A stretch of DNA of 64,000 bases, taken from contig CBDBQH010000003.1 in NCBI GenBank assembly GCA_965208975.1, positions 496,001-560,000 of the forward strand, written 5' to 3'. The stretch comes from G963663315 sp965208975. Its GTDB lineage: Bacteria; Pseudomonadota; Gammaproteobacteria; Arenicellales; Poriferihabitantaceae. The notes beneath the pieces are model-generated. The model was not told the origin of the DNA, made no database searches, and was given only the letters and a program-made list of their open reading frames with translations. The position numbers and the translations under genes were made by a program. The stretch's first letter is position 1; each line of letters begins with the position of its first letter. Below, piece by piece: positions 1-7,714 of the stretch.

Positions 1-25
1 GTATTCCATCGGTTGCAACCCCACA

Positions 26-1153
26 ATGCAGTGCATGGATGAACAGTGCGTCTATTTTTTCGGAAAAAACATTAAACGATTCCGGGAAGTATGCGGATAT
101 TCGCAAGAACAACTCGCAGAAAAGGCCGGTCTTGATAGATCATATATCGGTGGTATTGAACGTGGCGAACGCAACCCCGCCTTAAAAACGATTATTCGTC
201 TGGCCTCGGCGCTGAATATTGAGCCTCACCAGTTATTTCGAGAACCCTGCACAAACTCCATCCAGGGGCAGGGTCTGGTAGCGCACCAAGCGACACAGGG
301 TATCGTTCTCACCTTCAAATACGATCAATATGATGCTACCTACGATCTTGGTAATGCTACCCTTGTAGAATTTCAGTCCATCATTAATGCAATACAGGTT
401 GGGCTACTTTCCCAAGACCAGCCTTCGGGTGTTGTTGCAAAGACATTTCTTTATGCGATGAAAACATGGCCACACGCCAACCCCTCAGATATTTGGACAT
501 TTTTAATGAATCGCGCATATTGTGACCGAACAAACCATCCCCCTGAAAATTTTCGTAAAAACCTTGAACAGAGTTGGAAGCGGACAAGCGGTTGGGCCCT
601 GGAGCAAATTCTCACACAGCACTATAGTGAGTTCTTGCAAAGAGTGGGGGTTAGCTTGATTCGCAAGGATTCCCGGCGTAAAAAATATCTGCTTGACCAA
701 ATAAATGACTCACGCATTATTCCCGACAAGGCCGATATTGTCGTGACCCACCGAATACAGGGGGTTGAAAAACTTCTTGGTGTTATTCATGTCAAAGCAA
801 GTATTGCGGAGCGAAGAACCGATGACGTACCCATGAGTCAAGCTCTCATCCAAGCCGGGTTTCTCTCCATTTTTTGGACTATGGACGCAAAAAGTACCCC
901 GTCTGCCATGCCTATAAACCGCGGTGAATTTGGCCAGGCGGAAAACCGACAGACTATAAGCGACAAGAGGAAAGACATTGAGGAACATGGTCACTTCTCT
1001 GCCTGTTTTTCTTACAATACCAATACTGTCCCCACTCCGGGGGATTATCAAACTTCCTCGCGTATTTTTGCGTGCACCTTCCAGAATCCGGACGACACGT
1101 TTACAGCGTTCCTGAACCGCGCTGCTCTTGTTTCGACTGATCACACTGAATAG
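26..1153 (+). CDS. Type II restriction endonuclease, BsaWI-like, with N-terminal XRE helix-turn-helix
   Basis: Residues about 12-70 form a clear XRE/Cro helix-turn-helix (GYSQEQLAEKAGLDRSYIGG then ERGERNP), the fold of R-M controller proteins. The rest (about 75-375) resembles the BsaWI group of CCGG-type endonucleases: a PDKADIVV stretch near residue 233 followed by GVIHVKAS near 252 looks like the PD...K metal site. The protein would cut unmodified foreign DNA, with the HTH acting in target contact or in autoregulation. The 3' end overlaps by 53 bp the end of a convergent DNA methyltransferase, which supports an R-M pair. A second ATG ten bases inside the first gives an alternative start. 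The family assignment comes from remembered motif patterns and the HTH call is firmer than the BsaWI call. A CCGG-containing recognition site is inference only. Confidence 0.7.
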   Translation: MQCMDEQCVYFFGKNIKRFREVCGYSQEQLAEKAGLDRSYIGGIERGERNPALKTIIRLASALNIEPHQLFREPCTNSIQGQGLVAHQATQGIVLTFKYDQYDATYDLGNATLVEFQSIINAIQVGLLSQDQPSGVVAKTFLYAMKTWPHANPSDIWTFLMNRAYCDRTNHPPENFRKNLEQSWKRTSGWALEQILTQHYSEFLQRVGVSLIRKDSRRKKYLLDQINDSRIIPDKADIVVTHRIQGVEKLLGVIHVKASIAERRTDDVPMSQALIQAGFLSIFWTMDAKSTPSAMPINRGEFGQAENRQTISDKRKDIEEHGHFSACFSYNTNTVPTPGDYQTSSRIFACTFQNPDDTFTAFLNRAALVSTDHTE

Positions 1154-2024
1154 ACACTTGTGATGATGTCTGAATGAGCCGCTCATTGGCCGCGTCAACA
1201 TGTGCCGGATCAATTTCAAATCCGATAAATTGACATCCGAGTTGCAATGCGGCTAAACCGGTAGAGCCGGATCCCGCAAACGGGTCTACAACAAGCGTAT
1301 CCGGGGAGAGGGAGCCGTAGGCGTCAATACACCGTTTCGGCAATTCTGTCGGGAATCGGCTTCGATGCTGCAAGCCGGATATGCTTTCATTGGCAAAATG
1401 CCAGACGCTTGGAACAGGAGGGGCGGTACGGAACTTGTGTTGTTCATCCCGAACAAGAAGGAAAACAGGTTCGTGTTTTCGGTGAGGCCGCCGGCATCGT
1501 CCTTCTGGCATGGCATTTTTCTTGGACCATAAAACCTCCCCTCTATACAGATATCCAGCATCAACCAATCGTATCAGTAGCCTTTGTGGCAACATAAGAA
1601 GATTCCCATACTTGAGCCACGGGGTTATATCATCAATAAAAGCACGGCGTTTGAAGCGGGGTTTTACATAAGCTGCATTTGTCGCGTCAAACCCTTTTCC
1701 GTCTGCGCCTAAAGAACTATACACATAATCTTTCCCTCCCCAATTTATTGGCGTATTGTAGGAGTCTCCTATGTTGAGCCAGATAATTCCGCGCTGTTTG
1801 AGTTTTGGAAGCAACAAGGTGAAAACCTGAGTCAAAAACTCAATATAATCCCTCGGGTCTGTTTCTGTTCCCCCGCCAAGTGATTCACGTTGTCCCCAAT
1901 ATGGTGGACTTGTCACTACCACATCAATACTTTCGTCTGACAGCGTCGGGATAAGATCAAGGCAATCTCCCTGAACAACGCGAGGAAAACCCAATGGGCG
2001 TTTCGTGTTGTTTTGCGTTGCCAT
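1101..2024 (-). CDS. DNA methyltransferase, beta class, probably N4-cytosine
   Basis: SAM-dependent methylase that would protect the host sites of the convergent endonuclease. The catalytic motif IV TSPPYWGQR lies near residue 39 and the SAM-binding motif I DPFAGSGSTG lies near the C-terminus, the permuted order of beta-class enzymes. TSPPY rather than DPPY favours N4-cytosine methylation, although some N6-adenine enzymes share it. Length (307 aa) is normal. The start ATG is preceded by AGGAGC at good spacing. Tail-to-tail overlap with the endonuclease gene means the two are transcribed toward each other, so expression of the nuclease must be timed independently; its HTH domain could serve that. 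Confidence 0.88.
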   Translation of the reverse strand: MATQNNTKRPLGFPRVVQGDCLDLIPTLSDESIDVVVTSPPYWGQRESLGGGTETDPRDYIEFLTQVFTLLLPKLKQRGIIWLNIGDSYNTPINWGGKDYVYSSLGADGKGFDATNAAYVKPRFKRRAFIDDITPWLKYGNLLMLPQRLLIRLVDAGYLYRGEVLWSKKNAMPEGRCRRPHRKHEPVFLLVRDEQHKFRTAPPVPSVWHFANESISGLQHRSRFPTELPKRCIDAYGSLSPDTLVVDPFAGSGSTGLAALQLGCQFIGFEIDPAHVDAANERLIQTSSQVSIQCDQSKQEQRGSGTL

Positions 2025-2106
2025 ATTCGCTCCTGTAAGTTGTATTGCTTTCGCTGGAAAGGTTTTATCATAAACGATTACTTCGATACAAATCGGGTAT
2101 TACTCA

Positions 2107-2499
2107 TCAATTTCGGCAAAGCTGATAGTTATGTCCATATATGAGAGCTATGAAAATATCGTTATCTTGCTGTAATAAATAGTCAAGTGTCACAACATCA
2201 GGTGCCGAATATTCGAAGCGATCCCTGATTTTCAGATAGGATAATACAATATTAAATTCCTTATTGGTCACTCCTTTGTAAGGCCACCATTCACAGCAGT
2301 TTCCAAACGCATCTACTATATCTTCAGGTGGTATTTCTGGAAGCACTATGTGCAATGCCCTCAAACCGCAATCATGAAGACCTTTTAACTCGTCTGGAAT
2401 TACCGGGTATGTCGGCGGACTCCTCTGGAATATACCTGTCAACCAGGAAAAAAGTTTTCTAACCCCATACCAGGATTGTGCTTTGGTGAATAATTCCAT
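2107..2499 (-). CDS. Unrecognised 130-aa protein, possibly papain-like fold
   Basis: I do not recognise a family. The visible pattern is a cysteine in HDCGLRALHIVLP (about residues 42-54) and a C-terminal IALIYGHNYQLC with a histidine. This Cys-first, Gly-His-last arrangement recalls C39/papain-like cysteine peptidases, but the protein is short and a third catalytic residue is not obvious. There is no signal peptide. It lies about 80 bp upstream of the methyltransferase start on the same strand and could be cotranscribed with it. The peptidase suggestion is inference from a motif pattern. Confidence 0.55.
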   Translation of the reverse strand: MELFTKAQSWYGVRKLFSWLTGIFQRSPPTYPVIPDELKGLHDCGLRALHIVLPEIPPEDIVDAFGNCCEWWPYKGVTNKEFNIVLSYLKIRDRFEYSAPDVVTLDYLLQQDNDIFIALIYGHNYQLCRN

Positions 2500-2544
2500 A
2501 TCAGCCTATCACCGGAACCTGCTTCTGGAGAAACCCGGAAGAAC

Positions 2545-2871
2545 TCACTTGAACTTTGAACCGCCCAGGCATTCAGGAGAGGGACTGGATTTCCCGCCTT
2601 TGTCAAACCATTCGTCGCCAGTCAGGATGTCCAGCGACAAAGCGTGAACGGGGCCGGCCAGTTCGTCAGCCAGCAGTTCATTGACCAACCGGTGGCGGGC
2701 CAGCAATGCCTTGTCCCTGAAAACATCCGATACCAGAACCACCTTGAAATGAGATTCGGAGCCAACCGGCACGTTGTGGTTGCCGCTTTCGTTCAATACA
2801 TCAAGGTGGATCGGCTCAAGGGCTTCGAGTTTGGAGCGGATTGATAATTCGACTGTGTTCGGATTATTCAT
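2545..2871 (-). CDS. bolA: BolA family protein
   Basis: Small alpha/beta BolA-fold protein. The sequence has the family features: an N-terminal helix (SIRSKLEALEP), ESGNHNVP, then SHFKVVLVSDVF and the RHRLVNELLADEL helix with the invariant His, followed by VHALSLDILTGDEW. BolA proteins bind monothiol glutaredoxins through a shared Fe-S cluster and affect iron homeostasis and envelope genes. Length (108 aa) fits. It is followed on the same strand by no close gene and is preceded by the DMT permease. Confidence 0.88.
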   Translation of the reverse strand: MNNPNTVELSIRSKLEALEPIHLDVLNESGNHNVPVGSESHFKVVLVSDVFRDKALLARHRLVNELLADELAGPVHALSLDILTGDEWFDKGGKSSPSPECLGGSKFK

Positions 2872-3017
2872 GCTGGTTCAACCATGTTCCTCAATCATAG
2901 TCCGGTATTTTATCCCGGTTATCACTTTGTCTGGCAAGTTTTGTTTCCCTGTGCATCGAATACAAGCCACAGCCAATAATAATGGTAATGCCGACCAATG
3001 TCAGGCTGTCCGGGATT

Positions 3018-3848
3018 TCAGACCAGATCAGATAACCGAAGATCCCCCCCCGCTACAATGGACAAGTACCTGAAAGGGGCAATGATACTGACCGCCGCAT
3101 AACGCAGACTCAAGGCCAGCGTGTATTGCGCCAATCCACCCAGCAGCCCGACGCAGATCAACAGGACCAAATCCCATCCGCCCGGCGGCGCCCAATCGGA
3201 GAAGATGCACACAATCGTGGTCAGAACAGCGCCGACCAGGGTAAAGTAAAAAGTAATACTGATGGCCTGATCGGTGGCGCTCAACAGTCGCACGACCGTA
3301 CTATTGATGCCGATGATGAAGGCCGCAATCAACATCGACAATCCTCCGGCATTGAATACCGCCCCACCTGGACGGGTAATAATCAATACTCCCGCAAAAC
3401 CAATCAGTATCGCCAGCCAGCGCCGTATGCCGACCTGCTCTCCCAGAATGGGGACAGAAAGCGCCGTCCCGATCAACGGCGCCATGTAAAAAACCGCAGA
3501 GGCATCCGCCAGTGGCAGGACTGTGAAGCCATAAAATGCGAAAGTCATGGCCAGCATCCCGAGAACTGATCGCAGGACATGCATCCACGGACGGTTTGTC
3601 CGTAAAATCCGAATACCCCCTGCGCGGTATAGAAAAAACGAGATCGGGATCATCGCCACAGTACAGCGAAAGAACATGATTTGCCAGACAGAATAACCAG
3701 CGCCCAGCCACTTCACCATGGCGTCCATAGCGCTGAAACACAAAATACTCAACAGCGCGGCAGACACGCCAAGCGCCAGCGCCCTGGAATGTTTGCCGGA
3801 TTGACCCGCTGTTACCGGAGACGCAGAAGGCAAGGAACGGAAATTCAT
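3018..3848 (-). CDS. DMT/EamA family permease, frameshifted near its C-terminus
   Basis: Drug/metabolite transporter superfamily protein with two EamA repeats and about ten hydrophobic helices; exported substrate unknown. The open frame ends at residue 276 in VAGGDLRLSDLV, directly after a run of eight C (eight G on the coding strand). Removing one base there restores a typical last helix (IFGYLIWSEIPDSLTLVG and on) and moves the stop to about 2891, giving about 318 aa, the normal DMT length. The gene is therefore a frameshift mutant, a slipped-strand phase variant, or a homopolymer sequencing error. The N-terminal 250 residues look intact. Confidence 0.85.
   Translation of the reverse strand: MNFRSLPSASPVTAGQSGKHSRALALGVSAALLSILCFSAMDAMVKWLGAGYSVWQIMFFRCTVAMIPISFFLYRAGGIRILRTNRPWMHVLRSVLGMLAMTFAFYGFTVLPLADASAVFYMAPLIGTALSVPILGEQVGIRRWLAILIGFAGVLIITRPGGAVFNAGGLSMLIAAFIIGINSTVVRLLSATDQAISITFYFTLVGAVLTTIVCIFSDWAPPGGWDLVLLICVGLLGGLAQYTLALSLRYAAVSIIAPFRYLSIVAGGDLRLSDLV
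3044..3051 (+). repeat. Homopolymeric C8 tract inside the DMT permease gene
   Basis: Eight consecutive C residues on the plus strand. Seven would keep the permease in frame through its last transmembrane helix; eight puts a stop about 11 codons later. Such tracts are prone to slippage in replication and in some sequencing chemistries. Confidence 0.9.
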
Positions 3849-3861
3849 ATCCTATTCTACT

Positions 3862-3892
3862 TGATCAGACGCAGCTTTAATTTGTTATAGTC
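3862..3892 (+). promoter_or_regulatory. Possible sigma-70 promoter for the aminotransferase
   Basis: TTGATC at 3862-3867 and TATAGT at 3887-3892, 19 bp apart, lie between the divergent permease and aminotransferase genes. The -10 is good, the spacing is long. Confidence 0.35.
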
Positions 3893-3932
3893 CGCCTCGT
3901 CCACATTTATTCATACTCACAAAGATCAGATT

Positions 3933-5120
3933 ATGTTTGAACAGTTCGAACCGGTTGCACAAGACCCTATTCTCAAACTTTTGGGTATGTTCAGGGACGA
4001 CCCCCGCCCACAGAAAATAGATGTAGGGGTCGGGGTTTTTCGCGATACCCATGGGGTCACCCCGATTATGACTGCTGTGCGGGAGGCGGAAGACAGACTG
4101 CACAACCAGCAAACCACAAAGGCTTATGTCGGCCTGACCGGAGATGAGCAATTCAACAGCGCAATCGCCGATATGATATTCGGCGACTTTTCGGGAATGG
4201 GGCGGGTGCGGGCGGTACAGACTCCGGGCGGTTGCGGCGCCCTCAGGATGCTGTCCGATATGCTGTACCGGATTGCCGCCGACAAGACCTTGTGGGTCAG
4301 TGATCCGACCTGGGGCAATCATTACCCCATTTTCCGGCAAAGCGGATTCAGTGTCGATACCTACCCGTATCTTGACCGGCATACCAGGCAAGTGGACTTT
4401 GATGCCCTGATGGGCAAACTGACAACATTGGGGCCGGACGACATCGTTGTTTTTCACGCCTGCTGCCACAATCCGTCAGGCGCCGATCTCAGTCCCGCGA
4501 ACTGGGACGAGATCGCCGTTCTTGCCGCGAAAAACGGCTTCTTCCCTTATTTTGATCTGGCTTACCAGGGTTTTGGCGACTCGATCGAAGAGGATGTCTA
4601 TGGCGTTCGAGCCATGGCTGAACAGGTGGAGTCCATGGTCGTGGCCAGCTCCTGTTCCAAGAATTTCGGGCTTTACCGCGACCGCGTGGGCTGTTCCCTG
4701 CTGGTCGGGGAGACCCCGCGTACCGCCGAAATCGCGCGCAACCACATCGCCAGCAATGCGCGAAGCTCCTACTCAATGCCTCCCGATCATGGCGCTGCAA
4801 TCGTCTCCCTGATCCTGTCGGACACCGACCTGAGAAAGAATTGGGAAAGTGAATTGACCTCCATGCGGCAACGCATACTGACATTGAGAAAACAGTTAAG
4901 CGACATACTCAGGGAGAAAACCCAATCCAATCAATGGGATTTTATAGAACATCATCGCGGCATGTTTTCCCTGCTGGTATTGAACGACGAGGAAGTCGAC
5001 AGCCTGCGTAATGACCACGCCGTTTATGCTGTTGCAGGTGGCCGGATAAACATCGCGGGACTAAAAGATGAAGCACAACTGCACCAGTTCGCCGACGCGC
5101 TGGTCAACGTGACCAGCTAA
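3933..5120 (+). CDS. Aspartate/aromatic amino acid aminotransferase (class I)
   Basis: PLP-dependent fold-type I transaminase of the AspC/TyrB branch. Signs are the N-terminal DPILKLLGMFRDDPRPQKID, the GGCGALRM and CCHNPSGADL segments, DLAYQGFG, and the Schiff-base lysine in SSCSKNFGLYRDRVG. It would exchange amino groups between aspartate or aromatic amino acids and 2-oxoglutarate. Length (395 aa) is typical. It stands alone on the plus strand, divergent from the permease and convergent with the amidinotransferase. Aspartate and aromatic specificity cannot be separated by eye. Confidence 0.9.
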   Translation: MFEQFEPVAQDPILKLLGMFRDDPRPQKIDVGVGVFRDTHGVTPIMTAVREAEDRLHNQQTTKAYVGLTGDEQFNSAIADMIFGDFSGMGRVRAVQTPGGCGALRMLSDMLYRIAADKTLWVSDPTWGNHYPIFRQSGFSVDTYPYLDRHTRQVDFDALMGKLTTLGPDDIVVFHACCHNPSGADLSPANWDEIAVLAAKNGFFPYFDLAYQGFGDSIEEDVYGVRAMAEQVESMVVASSCSKNFGLYRDRVGCSLLVGETPRTAEIARNHIASNARSSYSMPPDHGAAIVSLILSDTDLRKNWESELTSMRQRILTLRKQLSDILREKTQSNQWDFIEHHRGMFSLLVLNDEEVDSLRNDHAVYAVAGGRINIAGLKDEAQLHQFADALVNVTS

Positions 5121-5144
5121 CCCGCTGACAGGCATAGCCATACC

Positions 5145-5175
5145 GGGCGACCACAGTGGGTCGCCCCTACGCATC
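5145..5175 (+). repeat. Short palindromic repeat, CCTACGCAT family
   Basis: Stem GGGCGACC, short loop, GGTCGCCC, then CCTACGCATC. A near-identical copy lies at 33512-33542, and related copies with different stems but the same loop and tail occur at 60.3-61.0 kb. It lies between two convergent genes and could also act as a terminator hairpin. Confidence 0.75.
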
Positions 5176-5241
5176 GCTAATCACGAACCACGAACGCTGA
5201 CATCCAATGCCAGTTCCTGCCCTTATCCGTATACCCGGCAT

Positions 5242-6372
5242 TCAGATCAATGTAGCGGCAATCTGATTGGGGAAATAATCCTCACAGCTGCCCACCCTGT
5301 ATACGTCCGCAGTGGCGCAGTGGAGTCCACCGCCAAAGGCGTATGCATCGCGAAACTCAATCGGCAATACCTCCATACCGAGTTGATCCATTTGTTCCAT
5401 CTGATGGACTTCGCTGGCCTCGACAACCACCGTCTTGTGGTCAATGACCAGACAATTCATGGACAGCCATACGCTGGAATAGCATAATGGTGGCGGAGCT
5501 TCATGGGCAGGCGCCGCCGCATCGACAATCTCCCAGTCATTGGCCTCGAAAATCCGGCGTTGCGCCTCCGGCAACCGGCGCGCCGGGTTGTTGATAATCA
5601 GCTCCGGACGCAATGGCACGAACGTGGCGTCAATATGAATCGGATAGGGGTCACCCGGGAAGTTGACCGCATGCACACGATGGTCCGGGAAATGACGCTG
5701 GAGCCATCGCATCCCCCGTCTGTTGGTCGTCAGACCATGCTGACAGAACAAATCCTTGCCTATACGGCATACATCCGCGGCATCGAACAATGGTTCATGC
5801 TCGTTGGTCACAAAATCAAGCGCCGCGGTCCGCTTCAGCCTTTCATCAATGGTAATTTCATCGAAGTAACCCGGTTTATACGAAGCGTCGCTCAAGCGGG
5901 GCCGTGGCGCCTGCTCCCAGCGAAAGCCAGGGTCCTCGTCAAAATATCTCTGCATCAGATCATGATAGGCCAGATACTCGAAATACCGGCAGCGAAATGA
6001 CATCGGAGCGCTCAGGATTTCCTTGCCGACAGTGAGCAACACATCTCTTGGTGGCATGCAACCAAATTGGGAGGCAGTCGTAAAATCCGGCGTGTACACC
6101 GCCTGATTCCATTGCAGGGGCGTGGGCCGATCGACGCGTATGCCCCGACTCTCCAGTAATGCGGCCAGGTTATCCAGCCGGAAATTGGCTTTTTCGACCG
6201 TATCAAGCGAGCGCGGCCCCCACATGCCGCGCATATCACTGTCCTGGGGTATTTTCGCTTCCGTGGCGGGTTCATTGGGCGGGATACAGGTATGATCCGC
6301 CCGACCCACGATCACATGTTTTAACGGATCAAAATCATTCCAGGAACTGACAATAGTTTTTACCATGGGCAT
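5242..6372 (-). CDS. Glycine amidinotransferase-like enzyme
   Basis: Member of the amidinotransferase group (human GATM, bacterial AmtA/CyrA/SxtG) that moves the amidino group of arginine to an amine acceptor. The nucleophilic Cys is in GGGLHCATADVYRVG near the C-terminus, the His in PIHIDATFVPL, and an Asp in EPLFDAADVCRIGKDLFC; HVIVGRAD and MWGPRSLDTVEKAN near the N-terminus also fit. The open frame extends upstream to 6486, but the family-like sequence begins at MPMVKTIVSSW, so I place the start at 6372 (or ATG 6366). That leaves 87 bp to the divergent nadE. Acceptor (glycine, lysine or other) is unknown; no biosynthetic cluster is visible nearby. Confidence 0.85.
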   Translation of the reverse strand: MPMVKTIVSSWNDFDPLKHVIVGRADHTCIPPNEPATEAKIPQDSDMRGMWGPRSLDTVEKANFRLDNLAALLESRGIRVDRPTPLQWNQAVYTPDFTTASQFGCMPPRDVLLTVGKEILSAPMSFRCRYFEYLAYHDLMQRYFDEDPGFRWEQAPRPRLSDASYKPGYFDEITIDERLKRTAALDFVTNEHEPLFDAADVCRIGKDLFCQHGLTTNRRGMRWLQRHFPDHRVHAVNFPGDPYPIHIDATFVPLRPELIINNPARRLPEAQRRIFEANDWEIVDAAAPAHEAPPPLCYSSVWLSMNCLVIDHKTVVVEASEVHQMEQMDQLGMEVLPIEFRDAYAFGGGLHCATADVYRVGSCEDYFPNQIAATLI

Positions 6373-6459
6373 AACCACGAGAGTGTGTTGTGTTGATAGT
6401 AAGAATGTATCATGGCGGCTGATTGAAATATCGGACTGATCCAGTATCATACCTGCATC

Positions 6460-7269
6460 ATGAAAACCGAGGCAATAATAAATCATCTCGTCTCCTGGCT
6501 TGCCAATTACAACGAAACAGCAACGACCGGAGGGTTTGTGGTCGGTGTTTCCGGGGGGATTGACTCGGCAGTGACTTCCGCCCTGGCCGCCAGAACAGGC
6601 GCCTCGGTATTATGTCTCGAAATGCCGATTCGTCAGGCATCCTCACAGGAATCCAGAGCAAGGAAACATATCGACCGACTCGAAAACAATTTCCCCAATG
6701 TGTCTTCGCTCAGAACCGATCTCACCCCGGTGTTTGATCAATTCGTCCAGTCCATGCCAGCGACTGAAAACGAGGAAACCCGCTCCCTTTCATTGGCCAA
6801 TTCCCGCGCGCGATTGCGAATGACCACGCTTTATTACTTTGCCGGACTGCACAACTGTCTGGTGGTCGGCACTGGCAATCGGGTTGAGGATTTCGGAGTC
6901 GGGTTTTTCACAAAATACGGTGATGGAGGCGTTGACCTGAGTCCGATCGCCGACCTCGACAAATCCGAAGTTTACCAGCTCGGGAAAACCCTGGGAGTGA
7001 TCGAGGAGATCATGACGGCCAGACCAACTGATGGATTGTGGGGGGATAACCGCTCTGACGAAGACCAGTTAGGCGCCAGCTACGATGAACTGGAATGGGC
7101 CATGGCTCGCGCTTTCGATGCTTCTGATAGCCCCGACCGAAAAAGGGCGCCCACGGATACAAATCCCCGCCAGCGCCAGGTACTGGAAATTTATACCCGC
7201 CTGCACAAAGCCAACCGGCATAAAATGGAACCTGTCCCCGTTTGCAAAATACCGCCGGAACTGCGCTGA
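6460..7269 (+). CDS. nadE: NAD(+) synthase, ammonia-dependent type
   Basis: Converts deamido-NAD to NAD with ATP and ammonia in the last step of NAD synthesis. The N-type ATP pyrophosphatase loop SGGIDS is at residues 31-36; VVGTGNRVEDFGVGFFTKYGDGG and DLSPIADLDKSEV are the family signature. Length (269 aa) matches the short form with no glutaminase domain. It is divergent from the amidinotransferase. The last codons and stop overlap a dispersed repeat (GCGCTGATTCCCAC) also found at 20630-20643. Confidence 0.95.
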   Translation: MKTEAIINHLVSWLANYNETATTGGFVVGVSGGIDSAVTSALAARTGASVLCLEMPIRQASSQESRARKHIDRLENNFPNVSSLRTDLTPVFDQFVQSMPATENEETRSLSLANSRARLRMTTLYYFAGLHNCLVVGTGNRVEDFGVGFFTKYGDGGVDLSPIADLDKSEVYQLGKTLGVIEEIMTARPTDGLWGDNRSDEDQLGASYDELEWAMARAFDASDSPDRKRAPTDTNPRQRQVLEIYTRLHKANRHKMEPVPVCKIPPELR

Positions 7270-7292
7270 TTCCCACTTCTGATTCCCGCTTC
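7263..7292 (+). repeat. Dispersed GCTGATTCCC repeat at the end of nadE
   Basis: Two imperfect copies of a CTGATTCCC word in tandem, starting inside the nadE stop. The 14-mer GCGCTGATTCCCAC here recurs at 20630-20643, and CTGATTCCCGCTTC recurs there in inverted orientation as part of a 20-bp perfect palindrome. Confidence 0.6.
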
Positions 7293-7356
7293 TTGACAGG
7301 AGTCAATTTTATCGGCAATATATGACCTTTAGTATGGAATTTATATCTATTAAAGG
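7293..7356 (+). promoter_or_regulatory. Probable hipBA promoter and operator
   Basis: TTGACA at 7293-7298 is a consensus -35; ATATATG around 7318-7324 could serve as the -10 with somewhat long spacing. An inverted pair CCTTTA (7326-7331) and TAAAGG (7351-7356), centres 25 bp apart, lies just downstream and just before hipB, where a dimeric HipB would be expected to bind for autorepression. Operator assignment is inference. Confidence 0.4.
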
Positions 7357-7381
7357 CAATATACTGCTGCTTAATGTATAA

Positions 7382-7714
7382 ATGAAAACATCCCGACAAA
7401 TCGAAACCGAGATGGGCTCCCGCCTGGCACGATTGCGACTGTCTCGCAACATAACACAGTCCATGCTGGCAAAAAACGCCGGAGTCGGTGTGCGTACACT
7501 GAGACGTCTCGAAACCGGCGAACCATCAACCCTCGATACCTTCTTGCGTGTCGTCCTGGCTCTGAATCTGGACGACGCAATCCTCGGCGCGATACCGACA
7601 TCTCAAATCCGCCCGCTCGAGCGCGTCTCACGGATCGGCTCCGAACGCCAAAGGGCGCGACCGAAACCAAAAGATAATCGCAGATCGCCCTGGACATGGG
7701 GTGACGACTCGTGA
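7382..7714 (+). CDS. hipB: HipB-like antitoxin, XRE family
   Basis: 110-aa DNA-binding protein. An XRE helix-turn-helix spans about residues 8-65 (RLARLRLSRNITQSMLAKNA, RRLETGEPSTLDTFLRVV). The basic C-terminal tail (about 75-110) is likely flexible. In HipBA systems the antitoxin binds and neutralises the HipA kinase and represses the operon. The stop overlaps the hipA start (GTGA), so the two are translationally coupled. An inverted repeat lies upstream. Confidence 0.88.
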   Translation: MKTSRQIETEMGSRLARLRLSRNITQSMLAKNAGVGVRTLRRLETGEPSTLDTFLRVVLALNLDDAILGAIPTSQIRPLERVSRIGSERQRARPKPKDNRRSPWTWGDDS

